Shown here piece after piece: positions 48,037 to 60,500 of a stretch of 64,000 bases of DNA. The notes below the pieces were generated by a model, which had not been told where the DNA came from, ran no database searches, and was given only the letters and a program-made list of their open reading frames with translations. The position numbers and the translations under genes are program-made. The DNA is taken from assembly GCA_033002965.1 (NCBI GenBank), contig JAURVB010000001.1:1-64000 (forward strand), in the 5' to 3' direction. How positions within the stretch are numbered: the stretch's first letter is position 1; each line of letters starts with the position of its first letter. Origin of the DNA: Piper betle (taxonomy: Eukaryota > Streptophyta > Magnoliopsida > Piperales > Piperaceae).

Positions 48037-48552
48037 GGACAGAAAAATCAAATTGAGATCGTCCTTCGTCAAAATTGGCTCGAGTCCTCCAAGTGACTCT
48101 ATGGGTAGAAATCTAGGCAAAAAGATTAAATGGGCCTCGCACCATGAACTCAATTAGGCAAAAATTACGACTCAAATCAAGTTGGGCCCACAGAGGCACA
48201 ATTCGGTGATCGAAAATCCCTATGATGCATGCAAATTAGATACCTTGAAAATCCCAAACGGATATTAAATGCTGCAACGACCAAGATCTAGGCCTAAAAC
48301 TCTAGCTAACACATAAAAATCATGTATACCTCGTGTATACACTGATAACTTTTGCTCTATTGTAGCTTAACTGAAGCTATCATCTGCATGTCAAGCATAC
48401 TCAGCCACCATAACATCCTCATACGGCCATCTAGGCTCTATACTCAGTCTAAAAACTGGTCTAGCTTAAGCTCAATCAAATCGACTTGAGACTAGCCCAA
48501 ACGTAGCAAAACTATAAGCGGGAAAATCCCTAACCCGATGCTGGGTCTTATA

Positions 48553-48885
48553 GAGTGAACGGTTTATATTGTTTGTAGGTAGTAGAGATTCAAACTAAGC
48601 AATGAGATGGAGGAATCAAAATTTAAAGTTTTATTTACTACCATTTGCATTATTAGTTGAAGTTACTGTAAGTAGTAGACATTCTTTTGCTAATTTAGTA
48701 CATGGACTTGGATATGTTATTATATTGATGGCCTTATTAGTAGTATATATTGTGGATATTGACAACGATCGACACAATTATGTTTTATTTCCTCTTTGTA
48801 CTCATGATACAACCCTATTATTTATTTATTATTTTTAAGTAATGGCCCGGCCTTGGACTATTATTAATATGAAAAGGGGTGGGTT
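48553..48885. other. Unassigned stretch ending with a G-LTR-like tail
   Basis: No gene is recognised. The last ~45 bases (48838-48885) match 26813-26860, the end of the first G LTR, with TTATTAATATGAAAA as the longest shared core. Confidence 0.4.
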
Positions 48886-51063
48886 CAATTGCTCAAGGGA
48901 TTCAAGCTACTCAAGATGCTATTAACCAACTGTTGGCTAAACAAGCTGGAAATCAAGAGGAAAATGTGGAGAATGCTCAAGGTGGACAACAACCAACCAA
49001 ATAATGTTACTCAAGTCTAGAGGTTTCTAGGACTTTCATGCTATTATAGGATGTTTTCAAGGATTTTTCTACTATAACAATCCCATTGACTTCTTTGACA
49101 ATGAAAGATAAGAAATTCTGATGAGATGAAGCTTGTAAAAAAGTTTTTAGAAACTCAAGGAATGTTTGACAACCGCCCTGATTCTTACTTTGCCTCAAGG
49201 AGTTGAAAGATTTTTCATATATATAGATGACTCTAACAAGGGTTATGGAGTAGTACTTAAATAGAATGAGAAGGTAGTATCTTATGCTTCTAAATAGTTG
49301 AAAGTGCATGAAAAGAATTACCCTATTCATGAATTAGAAATAGGAGCACTAGATTTTGAACTTAAAGTGTGGAGACACTACCTTTATAGAGCAGGATATG
49401 AGATTGGAACCTTAGGCAAAAAAAAGTTGTTAGAGTTCATCAAAGATTATAACTTTAGCATAGTTTATCATCTGAGAAAGGCTAATATTGTAGCTGATGC
49501 ACAAAGTAGGAATCCACAAGCTAGAATTTCCAACATGATGGCAACTCAATGGAGATTGATGGAAGATATCAATGAGGTGAGTTGAGTGTGCAAGCTGAAT
49601 TCTCTCTTTGTTAATTTAACTATCTCATTGACTTAGTTGAGCAAATTAAAATGACTGCAGAAATATATACAAAGTTGTAAGGATTTTTCACTTCACTTAA
49701 TTTTGTCTAGAAGGGGGAAGATGAAGTGATCAGATTTGAAGGTCAACTTTGTGTTCAAAAGAATGAAGAACTTAGAAGTGATGCTTTACATGAACCACCA
49801 TTCACCCAGGTGGCACCAAGATGTACCAAGACATGAAGAGCTAGTACTTGTGGCCAGGTATGAAGAATGATATAGCTGACATTATATCTAAGTGTTTAAC
49901 ATATCAACAAGTGAAATTTGAGCACTAATGACCTAGAGGACAATTCCAACCCCTTAAAGTTCCAATATGAAAATGAGAGGATATTACGTGTGATTTTGCA
50001 GTAGGATTACCTAGAACAAAGAAAGGGCATGATGCGATATGGGTATTAGTAGATAAACTTACAAAATCAGCTCACTTTTTTCCAGTTAAGAAGACCATGA
50101 GTATGAACAAGTTAGTTTAACTCTACATGGATAATATTGTGAGAGTCCATAGTACACTTGTATCCACAGTATCTGATAGAGATACAAGATTCATTGCTAG
50201 AATATGGAAGGAATTTCAAGAAACAATGGGTTGCCAAGTTAAAGCTTAGTCTTGTATTCCATCTATAGACAGATAGACAATTAGATAGAAACATCTAAAT
50301 ATTATAAGGTTCACTTAGATCATGTGTTTTAGATTGATAAGGAAGTTTGGAAAATCACTTACCATTAGTATAATTTTCCTCCAATAATCGCTATTAGTCT
50401 ACTACATGTATGCCACTTTTTGAAGCACTGAATGAAAGACCTTATATATCACCAACTTATTGGTTAGATAATAGATACCCTGTGCTAGTTGGACTATAGA
50501 TGATTGAAGATAAATTAGGATAGTTGACTTGATCAGAAAGAGGATGAAAGAGGCATAAGATCGCCAGAAGTTTGACGCATATTTGCACAAAAGGAACTTA
50601 GAGTTCATAGTAGGAGACCATATTTTCCTTAAAATTTCACCGATCAGAGGGATGATGAGATTTAATAAATCTGGCAAGTTAGGTCCAAGATATATGGGAC
50701 CAATTGAGATCTTGAAAAATGTAGGTGCAGTAGCTTATCAATTAGCTTTATTGCCGACTCTAACTTCAGCCCATGACGTACTTCACATCTCTATGTTGAA
50801 GAAGTATATTCCATATACATCCCACAAGATAGATTTTAGTGAGCTGAAAATTCAGGACATGTCCTACATTGGGAAGCCCTTAAAAATTTTAGACACCTAG
50901 GAAAGGGTACTAAGGATAAAAACTATCTCTATGGTGAATGTTCTTTAAAGAAATTATGCCCTAGAAGAAGCCAAATAGGAGATAAAAGCATATATGAGAG
51001 AAAAATACCTGGAGTCTTTTCCTTTAGCAAACTTTCGGAACGAAATTGTCTTTGAGAAGGGGT
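48886..51063 (+). pseudogene. F-family gypsy pol remnant (RT end, RNase H, integrase)
   Basis: Plus-strand decayed polyprotein. 48889-49000 encodes a Gln/Asn-rich stretch (IQATQDAINQLLAKQ) that may be gag N-terminus. It jumps to the RT end (RFLGLSCYYRMFS, KDFSTITIPLTSL, 49010-49110). RNase H follows (VERFFIYIDDSNKGYGVVL to YNFSIVYHLRKANIVADA, about 49195-49500), lacking some central residues. The linker QWRLMEDINEV leads to integrase: TKMYQDMK and WPGMKNDIADII, then the core with CDFAVGLPRTKKGHDAIWVL and VSDRDTRF. At the catalytic Glu site it reads QTDRQLDRN, where relatives have Glu. The GPY/F module GKLGPRYMGPIEIL and LHISMLKKYIP follow (50583-50900). Many stops make it non-functional. Most of gag, protease and RT is deleted. 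Confidence 0.85.
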
Positions 51064-51067
51064 AGAA
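51052..51067 (+). promoter_or_regulatory. Polypurine tract of F element
   Basis: TGAGAAGGGGTAGAA lies between the pol C-terminus and the LTR start TATAATATCTGG. The minus-strand F copy has AAGGATGGTAGAA at the same place. Confidence 0.65.
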
Positions 51068-51539
51068 TATAATATCTGGCATTTTGTCAATATTATTTCG
51101 TTTATTTTTTCTTCTCTTAAGCAAGATATTGCCATAGTAAACTCTTTATTTTTCAACACAAAAGTTTTTCTATGTATAAGTTGGTCTAGACCAATAAAAG
51201 ATTCTTAAAATTATATAATTATGTGTTAATTATATTGAGTTTGGTTAAGTAAAACCTTTGTCTAACGCTCGATCATGCCAGGGGACAAGCGGTCAAGTGT
51301 AATCTCTAAAGATTAGTTGTCCGACAAGCTTTTAACTTTGGTAGACAAGTTAAACACGATCACGTGTAAACCAATTCCATATCCCTATTGAGGAGTTCGA
51401 CTAGCTTTCGAGTCTAATTTACGGGCTTACACTTATTTATATGATCAGGTAATTTAAGTGGAAGTCTAGCATTATTTGTTTTCCAACGTTTGAGTTTTGC
51501 CTCTGGGTCATTGAATGTGGACAGGTTTGTCTGCTTAGA

Positions 51540-51878
51540 ATCAGAATGAGGTTTGGCATGACTAAGAACTTGTAGTGCCCATACTGAGTCCTAAAAGTTG
51601 TCTTCGATGCATTCTCCTCTCGTATCCCCAACTAATAGTACCCTGATTGAAGATCAATCTTCGAATACACAGTAGCTCCACCAAGCTGATAAAACAAAGC
51701 ATCTATCCATGGGAGGGGATAACAGTTCTTTACCATAACCTGGTTGAGCATTCTGTAGTAGATACACAACCTCATATGCCATCCTTCCTCCTAATAAAGA
51801 CCGGAGCGCCCCAAGGTGAGACACTCGATCTAATGAAGCCCTGCGCCAATAGCTTTTGCAACAAACATAACATGATCA
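51540..51878 (-). pseudogene. Gypsy reverse transcriptase fragment
   Basis: Minus-strand piece of the N-terminal half of a Ty3/gypsy RT: FIRSSVSPWGAPVF, then a frame break, [45 protein letters not shown] and YGHYKFLVMP. It stops before the catalytic YXDD box. It is inserted, in opposite orientation, in the F LTR, and is not part of the F element, whose pol is on the plus strand. Confidence 0.85.
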
Positions 51879-52917
51879 ATTAAATAGAGAAACAATACAA
51901 CTGTATCAAAAATAATAAGCAACATCACATGAAACAATGTGAATAATCAATAAGTAATAACTAATGATATGAATATTACTAACAATCAGAAGTATAACTA
52001 GCCACATTGGAAAATAATTTGTAATTCACAATTAATTATGTGTTGAACTTGCATCGACAATTAGGCATGCTCCTCATTAGCATCTATTGTTGCTTAATTG
52101 GTCACCAATCGTAATTGGAGCATATCTTGACAAATTTAAATAGCGATTGTGTCAATGATAAGTAATTCCACATTTAATTATTTGAGTAACCCTAATTATG
52201 ATATTTTACATCTAATTAGCTTAGTAACCCTAATTATGATATTCCACAATCAATGTCCATCATGAATTAACTTTCTAATCAACTAGATAATTAAGTAACA
52301 CAATTATAACTTTAATACACAACTTCACAATTTTAAACATCATCAATAGCATATTTAATTCCATAATCGAGTGATTTGAATCATTCTTAATCACTATCAA
52401 TCATTAATTACATAAGAAATTTACTCATCACAGACAATTATCTTGTAATTACAAGTTTAATGTATTAACAAAAATCCTTAACAATTCATAAAAAATATGG
52501 ATGATATGAACAATTATTAAAATGAATCTAAGAAAATAAAATTGGAAGCGGGAAGGCATCTCATAGTGATTCAAGATAGAATCAACGACAAAAGTAGTGG
52601 CATAGCAGTCGACGGTACTGAGGGGTAGCAGCGGTGACTACTGCACGGTGAGGAGAGGGGAGGGTAGGGCTAGGACTAGGTGGTGGAGGTAGAGTGGGCG
52701 GCCACTAGCCAGAAATTGGCCAGTGGTGGTGGTGAGTGGCCACTATCAGTGGTCAAGTAAATGGGGGAAAATAAAAGCTGATTGGGTAGAGAGGGAAGGG
52801 GGGAAGAGGGGAAAGGAAGGGGGGAAGGGGTCAACGATTGATGGTCTGGCTAGACAGCGGTGAAGAGGCAATGGCTACCAAGGGTGAATGGGAGGGTCGG
52901 CTAAGGTTGGGGAAGTG
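51879..52917. repeat. Unassigned AT-rich then purine/GC-rich insert
   Basis: 51880-52540 is AT-rich and contains two close copies of GTAACCCTAATTATGATATT (near 52188 and 52226). 52560-52915 is rich in GGTGG and GGGAAGG. The AT-to-GC switch resembles the U3 part of E-type LTRs, but no end or core motif confirms this. With the RT fragment it forms one insertion in the F LTR. Confidence 0.4.
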
Positions 52918-54559
52918 GTTAGTTCATAGAGATTAATTTGAAGTGGTTTTAATGTGAGTAGAACACTTGAACTATATAAGGAGGATGACTTGCATTATTG
53001 CAACTTGAAGCCCTAGCCGTCCTTTCTCTCTAGGGCATCTTCTCTCTCTAGTTGCCCTTTATCTTCATTCTCTCTCTAGAGCCCTCTCTCTACCTTGGGG
53101 ATTGCTTAGTAGATTCTTTGGTGCAAAGCTCTAGGTTTTTTTACCAAAGAAGAGGTGAGTAATCTCAACTAAAAGATGTAATTAGTGTAGATTCATGCAT
53201 TATCATTATGTTTCATATTTTGTTTGACGTTCAATATTATCTACATGTTTGTGATCATATTCTATGCTTGTGTAACTTGTTAGAACAATGTCTAAGGTGT
53301 TAATTCATGTTTAGAATTATTATAAATATGCTTTGCGTGTAATCTTAATAATTTAACTAAGTTATGGGATTATGTTGTTGAAAATGAATGAGTTTAGAGC
53401 ATGTTTACCATTGTTTTGTTTGTTTCTCAAATTAAAATCATGAAAAAGTAGGTTAAATCATGTTAGATTAAAAACCTGTTACAACCGTCATTTTAATATT
53501 TAGAGAGCAAGAAAACCTTGTTTTCTTTTGATAAAAATCGGATTTAAAACGAAAAAGATAACGAATTTTAGAATTTAAAACCCTGCGTCAAAGCCACGGC
53601 ACTCATTCACTACAATGTCAGTGTCACAAGATTCATGTCAAGGTTTATGATCAGATGTCTAGTGTCGTAGCATTCAAAAGCTAAGACTTTAGCACCGCAG
53701 GTCTTGTGCCCCTATTTTTTTTGTTATTTTTCATGTTTTTACTCGTGTATGTCACGTTCATGATTATGTAACCATTGTATGATGTTTGCATGATGATGTT
53801 AACGTATTATTGATGCTTGTAATGTGTTGTATGCAATCATGAACATCATGCAAGTCATGTCATATTGTATAAATACGGGTAGAGTAGTCGAGATTATAAT
53901 ACATATTAATTATCATCCAAAGTAGTAGCAGTTTGGGTAGTTGAGAATCGTAGCTTGTCATCAAGCTGATTAGGTACATGTTTAGTCGTTATTTATATAT
54001 CTAATCCTCTCATGCTATATTAAATCAACATGTTTTATGTTTTATATAATGTATGTGCCTAAGATGCTAGTTTTTAGTTTTCTTTAAGTACCAAGGTACG
54101 CCATATTAATCATTTCAATAGACGTGTTATGCCAGAGGGCACGGGCACGAAGCATCTCTCTTAAGCAAGGACTGTTACCAAGCACCCTAGGCCACTGTCT
54201 TGACAACACTTGTGATCACTTGGGGTTTACCATGTGGGATTTGTGGCTAGCTACCACTTTTCTTTAGGAGTTTAGATGCAAAGCTCAACAATGCACCTAG
54301 GTGCAATAGTTATCTAGAATAGACCATACGTCTAAACGTCCATGTACCTATACACACTAGTGGTCTATAGCTAGTACCATAGTTTTCTTAACATGTTGTA
54401 TTTTTAAGCTATTAAAGCAAGAACTAGAGATCGAAATACCAAAAGCTAGTTAAGTTTTTCAGGTGAAGTCAACTAGGTTGATGAAGGTACCAAACTAGTT
54501 TTTCACGTGTTTTTCCAACGTCCCAAGGTGCAGACTCTCTAGTGGTCATAAAGTCTCTA

Positions 54560-55997
54560 TGTAACACCCCGATTTCGGTTCACCTAAGAACTAGATCAGA
54601 AATGTTACAATCAAGTTGAGTCATGTTTAATATTGTTGGTCAATATGACTTGATCGATAAAATAGATCAAAATAACCCTCTTGGTGTCTTGAGAATGGAA
54701 GACATGTCAAATAAGCATCAAAACACATCAAATATAAATAAATACAAGAAAGTAAATACTGTGTTGAACTCAAGTGTGTGTACCATTTATTTGTCCTCCC
54801 ACCAAAGTCGACTCAGGATTAGCATAACCTACATATATTATATGAAAACCGTTAGTAACGAATGTTACTAGTCCAAAAAATAACTAATACAATCTGGCAA
54901 ATGGGTATTCCATTACCCATTAAAACTTATGAAACTTCAAGATAGCTTCACATTGGGTGGTAAGCAAACATACTTAAACAATTGTTGGCTCGCATGCATG
55001 ACTCATAATCATAATCATACATACATACAATGCTTAAGCCCTCACACCTTTCATATCACCCGCCACGGTACTCGAGTGGCAAAAAGAACAGTTAAGTTAG
55101 TACCACATATTTCGAAAAGATGCTGCATTATTCAGTACCATCATACACCACACTACCTCATAGTTTAAAGGAGTACTAGTGCGATTCATACATATTTCCA
55201 TACCGCTCACTTTCTTATTCATGAAATCTACAAAAATTCGCATACTTATATAATAGGCTTAGGAAAGAGGCTTATATCATAAATTTTTGGAGCTTAAGTT
55301 CGAAAACCAACAAGTGATCTCATCCTTGTAGTTTTATTAAACATGCGTAAAAAATAAGGTTAAATGGCCTGACATCAGAGAAATCCGATAAAACACTACC
55401 AATGCCGCCCTATGTATAAAACTCGACACGCAAGGAGTCAAGCAGAGAGGGGAATCCTACGGACTTGTGGTCCAAGTTCCAAGCATATCTGCATATCTAC
55501 GGTGAGCTAGGACTCTAGAGCCTCATCGAAACCCACTACTAAGTAAAATACTAATGTATCTATATGATGCGTACTCGTGGTGTGTGCTCATATCATCAAT
55601 ACATCACGATAAAGAAAATAATACTAACAAACCTATAACTAAATATGTGGCACGTAAATCGAGACAAATAATATAAAATAATAAATAAATAAATAAACAA
55701 AGAAAATGCACGCATAGATAATTAGATAAATAATAAATACATAAACATAAACAATACTCTAATAATAAAATAATAATATAATTAGACTATATAATTATGC
55801 AGGTAATTACGAGTAAATATCAATATACACTCGTGTTAGTAAACATATAAATAAGTAAATAATAATTCACTAAATAACTAAATAAACAAACAAATAGATA
55901 ATACTCATTAATAATGAATATTTATAATATCATAGTTATACAATACAAGAATACATAATTAAATACAAATAAATAATAACATACACATAACGAACAA

Positions 55998-56031
<34 letters not shown>

Positions 56032-57486
56032 ACATAATAAGACAAATATTCATAAGTAAATATAATGTTAATAATAACAAATAATCATATAAACATTCAT
56101 CATATATTATAAACATATAAATAATAATAAATAAATAAATAAATAAAACAATAAATAAAGAAAAATCATCATCACATCTAATCATGCTAAATCATGTGAA
56201 TATGTATCTAAACTAATGTAAGGGTTGTGGAATTACAAAAAACAGTCAAGAAACAACCGAAAATGAGTTGAACCGGACATAACCAAACTGAACTAGACCA
56301 AACCAAAAAGGCTAAACCAACCCAGGCTAGAAAATAGGCTGGGTTGGATGGGTAGACCTGAATAAGATGGTAGACTCGGACATGGTTTGGCAGGCAAGCA
56401 AACATAGGCCCAAGTTGGTGGACACAGTCGCAGGCAAGGGGGCGTCAAGGCGGAGGTGGTGGTGGTGACGACTAGTAGATTTTGGCCACTGGTTGGCCAA
56501 AAAATAGCAAGCAAGGGGGCGGATCGCCGCTGGGTGTGGTGATGTCGGTGGCGGCAATTGCAGTTGTGGCGATCGTCTTGGGTTGTCTCAAAATGGAGAT
56601 CTCAATGAATAGAAGCTATGGGGGTGGTCAGATTGGCCAGTGGTGGCTCGCCGGCGCTAGAAATGGCCCGAAAGGGTGGCGGCGGAGGCAGAAAATGACA
56701 TTGAAAACATAGTCGCCGGCTGCTACTACGGCGGCTCCAATGGCGATGGTGGGTAAGGACTAGTAGCCGGCCACGAGATGGTCATGGTCGTACCGATGGT
56801 GTGGCCAGTGGAGGGCTTGGGTGTCACAGGTGGCGAGCCGAAGTGGTGGTGGCGTAGTGGTGTAACTCTGAAAATGGGAATAAAAATAGTTGGGTCTGTG
56901 AATTTAATGCTAAGTGGATGGCTCAGATCATGCCACGTGGCATGATTAGGACATTTGACTACTCGTAGCCTAGTGGGGTCCACCTATAGGTGTGTGCAAT
57001 ATATATATGGACGAAAAGCTCAGATCGAGACCGTCCAAACTCAAAACTGACTCGAGTCCTAAAAATGACTTTATTGGCGAGAATCGAGGTAGAAAGGCTA
57101 AATGGGCCTCGAACCCTGAACTCGATCAAGCTGGGCCCACAGGGGCAATATTCAATGATCCGAAATTCTTATGCCGCATGCAAATGAAATACACAGAAAA
57201 TCTCAAAGGAATACTTAACGCTTCAACGGCCTAGATCTAGGCCTAAAATCCTGGCTAACACATACAAACAACTATGTATACCTCTGTATATAGTGATGAC
57301 TCATGCTCTTATCATCTGCATGTCAGGCATACTCAACCACTGTAACATGCTCATATGGCCATCTGAGCCTCATATTCATATTCTTAATATTATTCTGGCT
57401 CGAGCTCACTCGAATCGACTCGAGACTGCCCAAACTGGACAAAAACTAAAACGGGTAAAACCTTAAGCCAAAATTGGGGTTTTACA
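54560..57486 (-). repeat. Solo D-family LTR with perfect target duplication
   Basis: 2927 bp from TGTAACACCCCG to GGGGTTTTACA, flanked by CTCTA at 54555-54559 and 57487-57491, inserted in the F LTR. It serves as the reference D copy: stem-loop 54853-54870, TATA-like motif about 55244-55258, AT-rich tract 55670-56160 with a TA run at about 56000-56022, GC-richer block 56380-56900. No interior remains. Confidence 0.93.
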
Positions 57487-57505
57487 CTCTATGCCTCTTC
57501 CTAGC

Positions 57506-60500
57506 TATAAAACCAATGACTCGAGTCAGAGTTTTACATTAATGAACCAATCAGTTCAACCGTTGGTTCGAGTCGAGTGAGTTTCATGAACCGCTTGCTA
57601 AGTTGAGGCCACTCGTGCGTTATGAGCGATGAGGGTCAAGTGTACCCATGTATATGATGATAAAATTAGAAAGATGATGAGAAATGTAAAACCCTAGCTT
57701 CGGGTTGGGGTTTTACCCGATTTTAGTTTTGCCCGGTTCGAGTGAGTATCGAGTCGATTCAAACGAGCTCAAGCCAGACCAATTTTTAGAATATGAGTAT
57801 GGGGCCTAGATGGCTATATAAGCATGTTATGGTGGCTGATTATGCCGACATGCACGTATGATAGCTTTAGTTAGGCTACAACAACGCATGAGTTATTAAT
57901 GTATACGCAAGGTATACATATGATTTTTACGAGTTAGCCAGGATTTTAGACCTAGTTCTAGGACATTGCATCGTATAGTATCTGTTTGGGATTTTCATGG
58001 TATCTCATTTGCATGCATCATAGGGATTTCGGATCCCGAATTATGCCCCTGTGGGCCCAGCTTAATTGAGTTCAGGGTTCGAGGCTCAGTTAACATTCTT
58101 GCCTGGAATCCTACCTATAGAGTCACTTTTAGGACTAAAATAAGTTGACTTTGGATAGTCTCGAACAAAGCTTTTTGTCCATAAGTATATTGCATATATC
58201 CAGAGGTGGGCCCCACTAGGCCACGAGTTGTTGGACATTTAGATCGTGCCACATGGCAAGATTTGACCCATCCACATCAGCCCTGGCTTCACTATGTTAT
58301 TTTTCTATAGATTTTCTATGATTTCAAAGTTTTCCACCATTACGCCACAGCCAGTTTGGCTCACAACCGGAAAGATCCCGGCCCTCCTCCAATCACTGGA
58401 TCGGTAAGGTCGTGACCACCTCGCGGCCTGCTATCGGCTCGCACCCACCATCACCATCAACGCCTCCTCAATCACTGCTGGCAACCTAGTTTTATCATAA
58501 TTCATCACCGTCACTGCCGCCACCTTTCGAGCCATTTTCCAACGCCGGCGAGTGTCCTCTGGCAAAGCTGACCACCCCGACAGTTTCCCTTCGCTAAGAT
58601 CTTCCATTTGAGATTGACACTTAACTCTGTCATGCCCCCGATCTTAGCTAGTGACTAGCACTTGCTCGACGGCATTTTTGATCGTTTCCAACCTTTTTTG
58701 GCCAGTCACCATCCGGACCCCACTGTCTATCATCCCATATAGCTTCCTCACTCGACAACCGATCTATTGAGACCACCCACGACTATCGCTATGGATGCGA
58801 TCGCCGCCAACAACGTCGTTGCATCCGATGGCGATACTGACCATTTTCGACAGTTTTTCAGCCGACCAGCGGCCGGACCCTACCGATCGTCACCACCAGC
58901 ACCTTCACCTGATGCCTTCTGTTGATCCCGACTGGCGGCCTATCGTCATTGGTGTTTTTCGGCAACGAGCACCTACCACCTCATTCGACCCGTTTTCCTA
59001 ATTCATGGTTTGCCTGGCCAGTTCATGTCTGCATGGTCGTGCCTAAGTCCGCTAATCCGAGTCCATGTTTGTGTCCGTGTTCGTGTCCATCTGTCCTGAC
59101 CAGCCCAGCTGACCCATCCCAGTAGTTTATTAAACCCAGACCAAGTTGACTCGGCCCAACTCAGTCTAGTTCAACTCATTTGACATGATTCCGTCATTTT
59201 CAGACTAATTTCGTCTGTTCTTGTACCATTTTCGGTATGCATGTTCACATGATTTAACATATTTGGATGTTATGATTATTTTTATATACTTGATTATCTA
59301 TTTTTTTATTTTTTATTCATCATTGTTTATTTATTTTTATTTATATATTTATCATATATGATGAATGTTTACATGGTTATTTCCTATTGTTAATATTATA
59401 TTTACTTATGAATATTATTCTTATTATGTTTACTAAATTGCAGATATTTATTTATTTATTTATTTATTTTAAGATTAGAGTATTATTGTTGTCACGTATT
59501 TATTATTTATCTATTTATTCATAAGTGTATTTATGTATTTATTATTTATTTATTAGTTGTTTTTTATTATGTCTAAATTTGCATGCTGTATGTTTAGTTG
59601 TAAGTTTATTTAGCAGTCTTTTATATTAGGATGTACTGATGATAGGAGCACACACCATGAGCATGTATTATATAGAGATGTCAATATTTTACTTACAAGC
59701 CAGTTTTGATGTAAGTTTCAGAATCCGTGTTCACCGTAGATGTGCAAACATGCTTGGAGCTTTGACAACAGGTTGTAGGATTCTCCCTTTACTTGATCTC
59801 TATTTGACTCCCTAAGTGTCAAGTTTAATCATGTTTTAGACATAGGATGACATTGACAGCATTTTATTGGATCCCTCCGATGTCAAGCCATTTAGTTGCA
59901 TTTTCTACACATGTTTAATAAAATTACAAGGATGAGATCCCTTGTTGGTTTTCGAACTAAAACTCTAAAAATATATGATATAAGTCTCTTCCTAAACCTA
60001 TTATAAAAGTACATGCATTTTTATGGATTTCACGAATAAGAGAGTGAGTGGTATAGAGATATGTATAAACTGCACTAGTCTCCTTCAAACCCTGAGGTAG
60101 TGGGGTGTAAGAAGGCACAGTGTAATGCAACCCATTTCCAAAATTTGTGGCATTAACTTAACCACTCGTTTTGCCACTTAAGTACCGTTGTGGGTGTAAT
60201 ATGGAGCATGCGAGGGCAAAAGTATTGTATGTATGAATATGAATAATAGACGTGCATGCAAGCCGACACTTGTTTAAGTATATTTGCTTACCGCCTAGTG
60301 TGAGGCAATTCTAGAGTTTCATAAGTTTCCGTGAGTAATGGAATACCCATTTGCCTGTTTGTACTAGTTATTTTTCAGACTAGTAACACTCGTTACAAAC
60401 GTTTTTATATTATATATGTTAGTTTTGCAATCCTGAACTAACTTTGGTGGGAGGACATAAACGCTACACACATTTGAGCTCAGTGTAGTTGTTTTTATAT

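Larger units (their letters stand above)
40720..48552 (-). repeat. D-family LTR, split by two insertions
   Basis: Starts with a mutated end (AATAATCCCGATTTTAGTT versus AACACCCCGATTTCGGTT in the full copy) and ends CTGGGTCTTATA. Its pieces are 40720-40984, 43858-46203 and about 48000-48552; together they make one D LTR of roughly 3 kb. A solo E LTR (40985-43852) and a fold-back element (46204-47999) occupy the gaps. No target duplication is seen at its own ends. Confidence 0.8.
51068..54559 (+). repeat. 3' LTR of F element, with internal insertion
   Basis: Follows the pol remnant and polypurine tract. It runs 51068-51537, is broken by foreign sequence to about 52917, and resumes with GTTAGTTCATAGAGATTAA, a TATA box (ACTATATAAGG, 52971-52980), pyrimidine-rich leader, and the blocks also found inverted at 22280-20982 and 28540-27700. 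The right end is interrupted by a solo D LTR at 54560; only 19 bases of F remain beyond it (57487-57505). Confidence 0.75.

Noticed and set aside
55922..56185. Hydrophobic frame looking like a small membrane protein
   Set aside because: Translation of AT-rich D LTR sequence; hydrophobicity follows from TTT/ATA codons.
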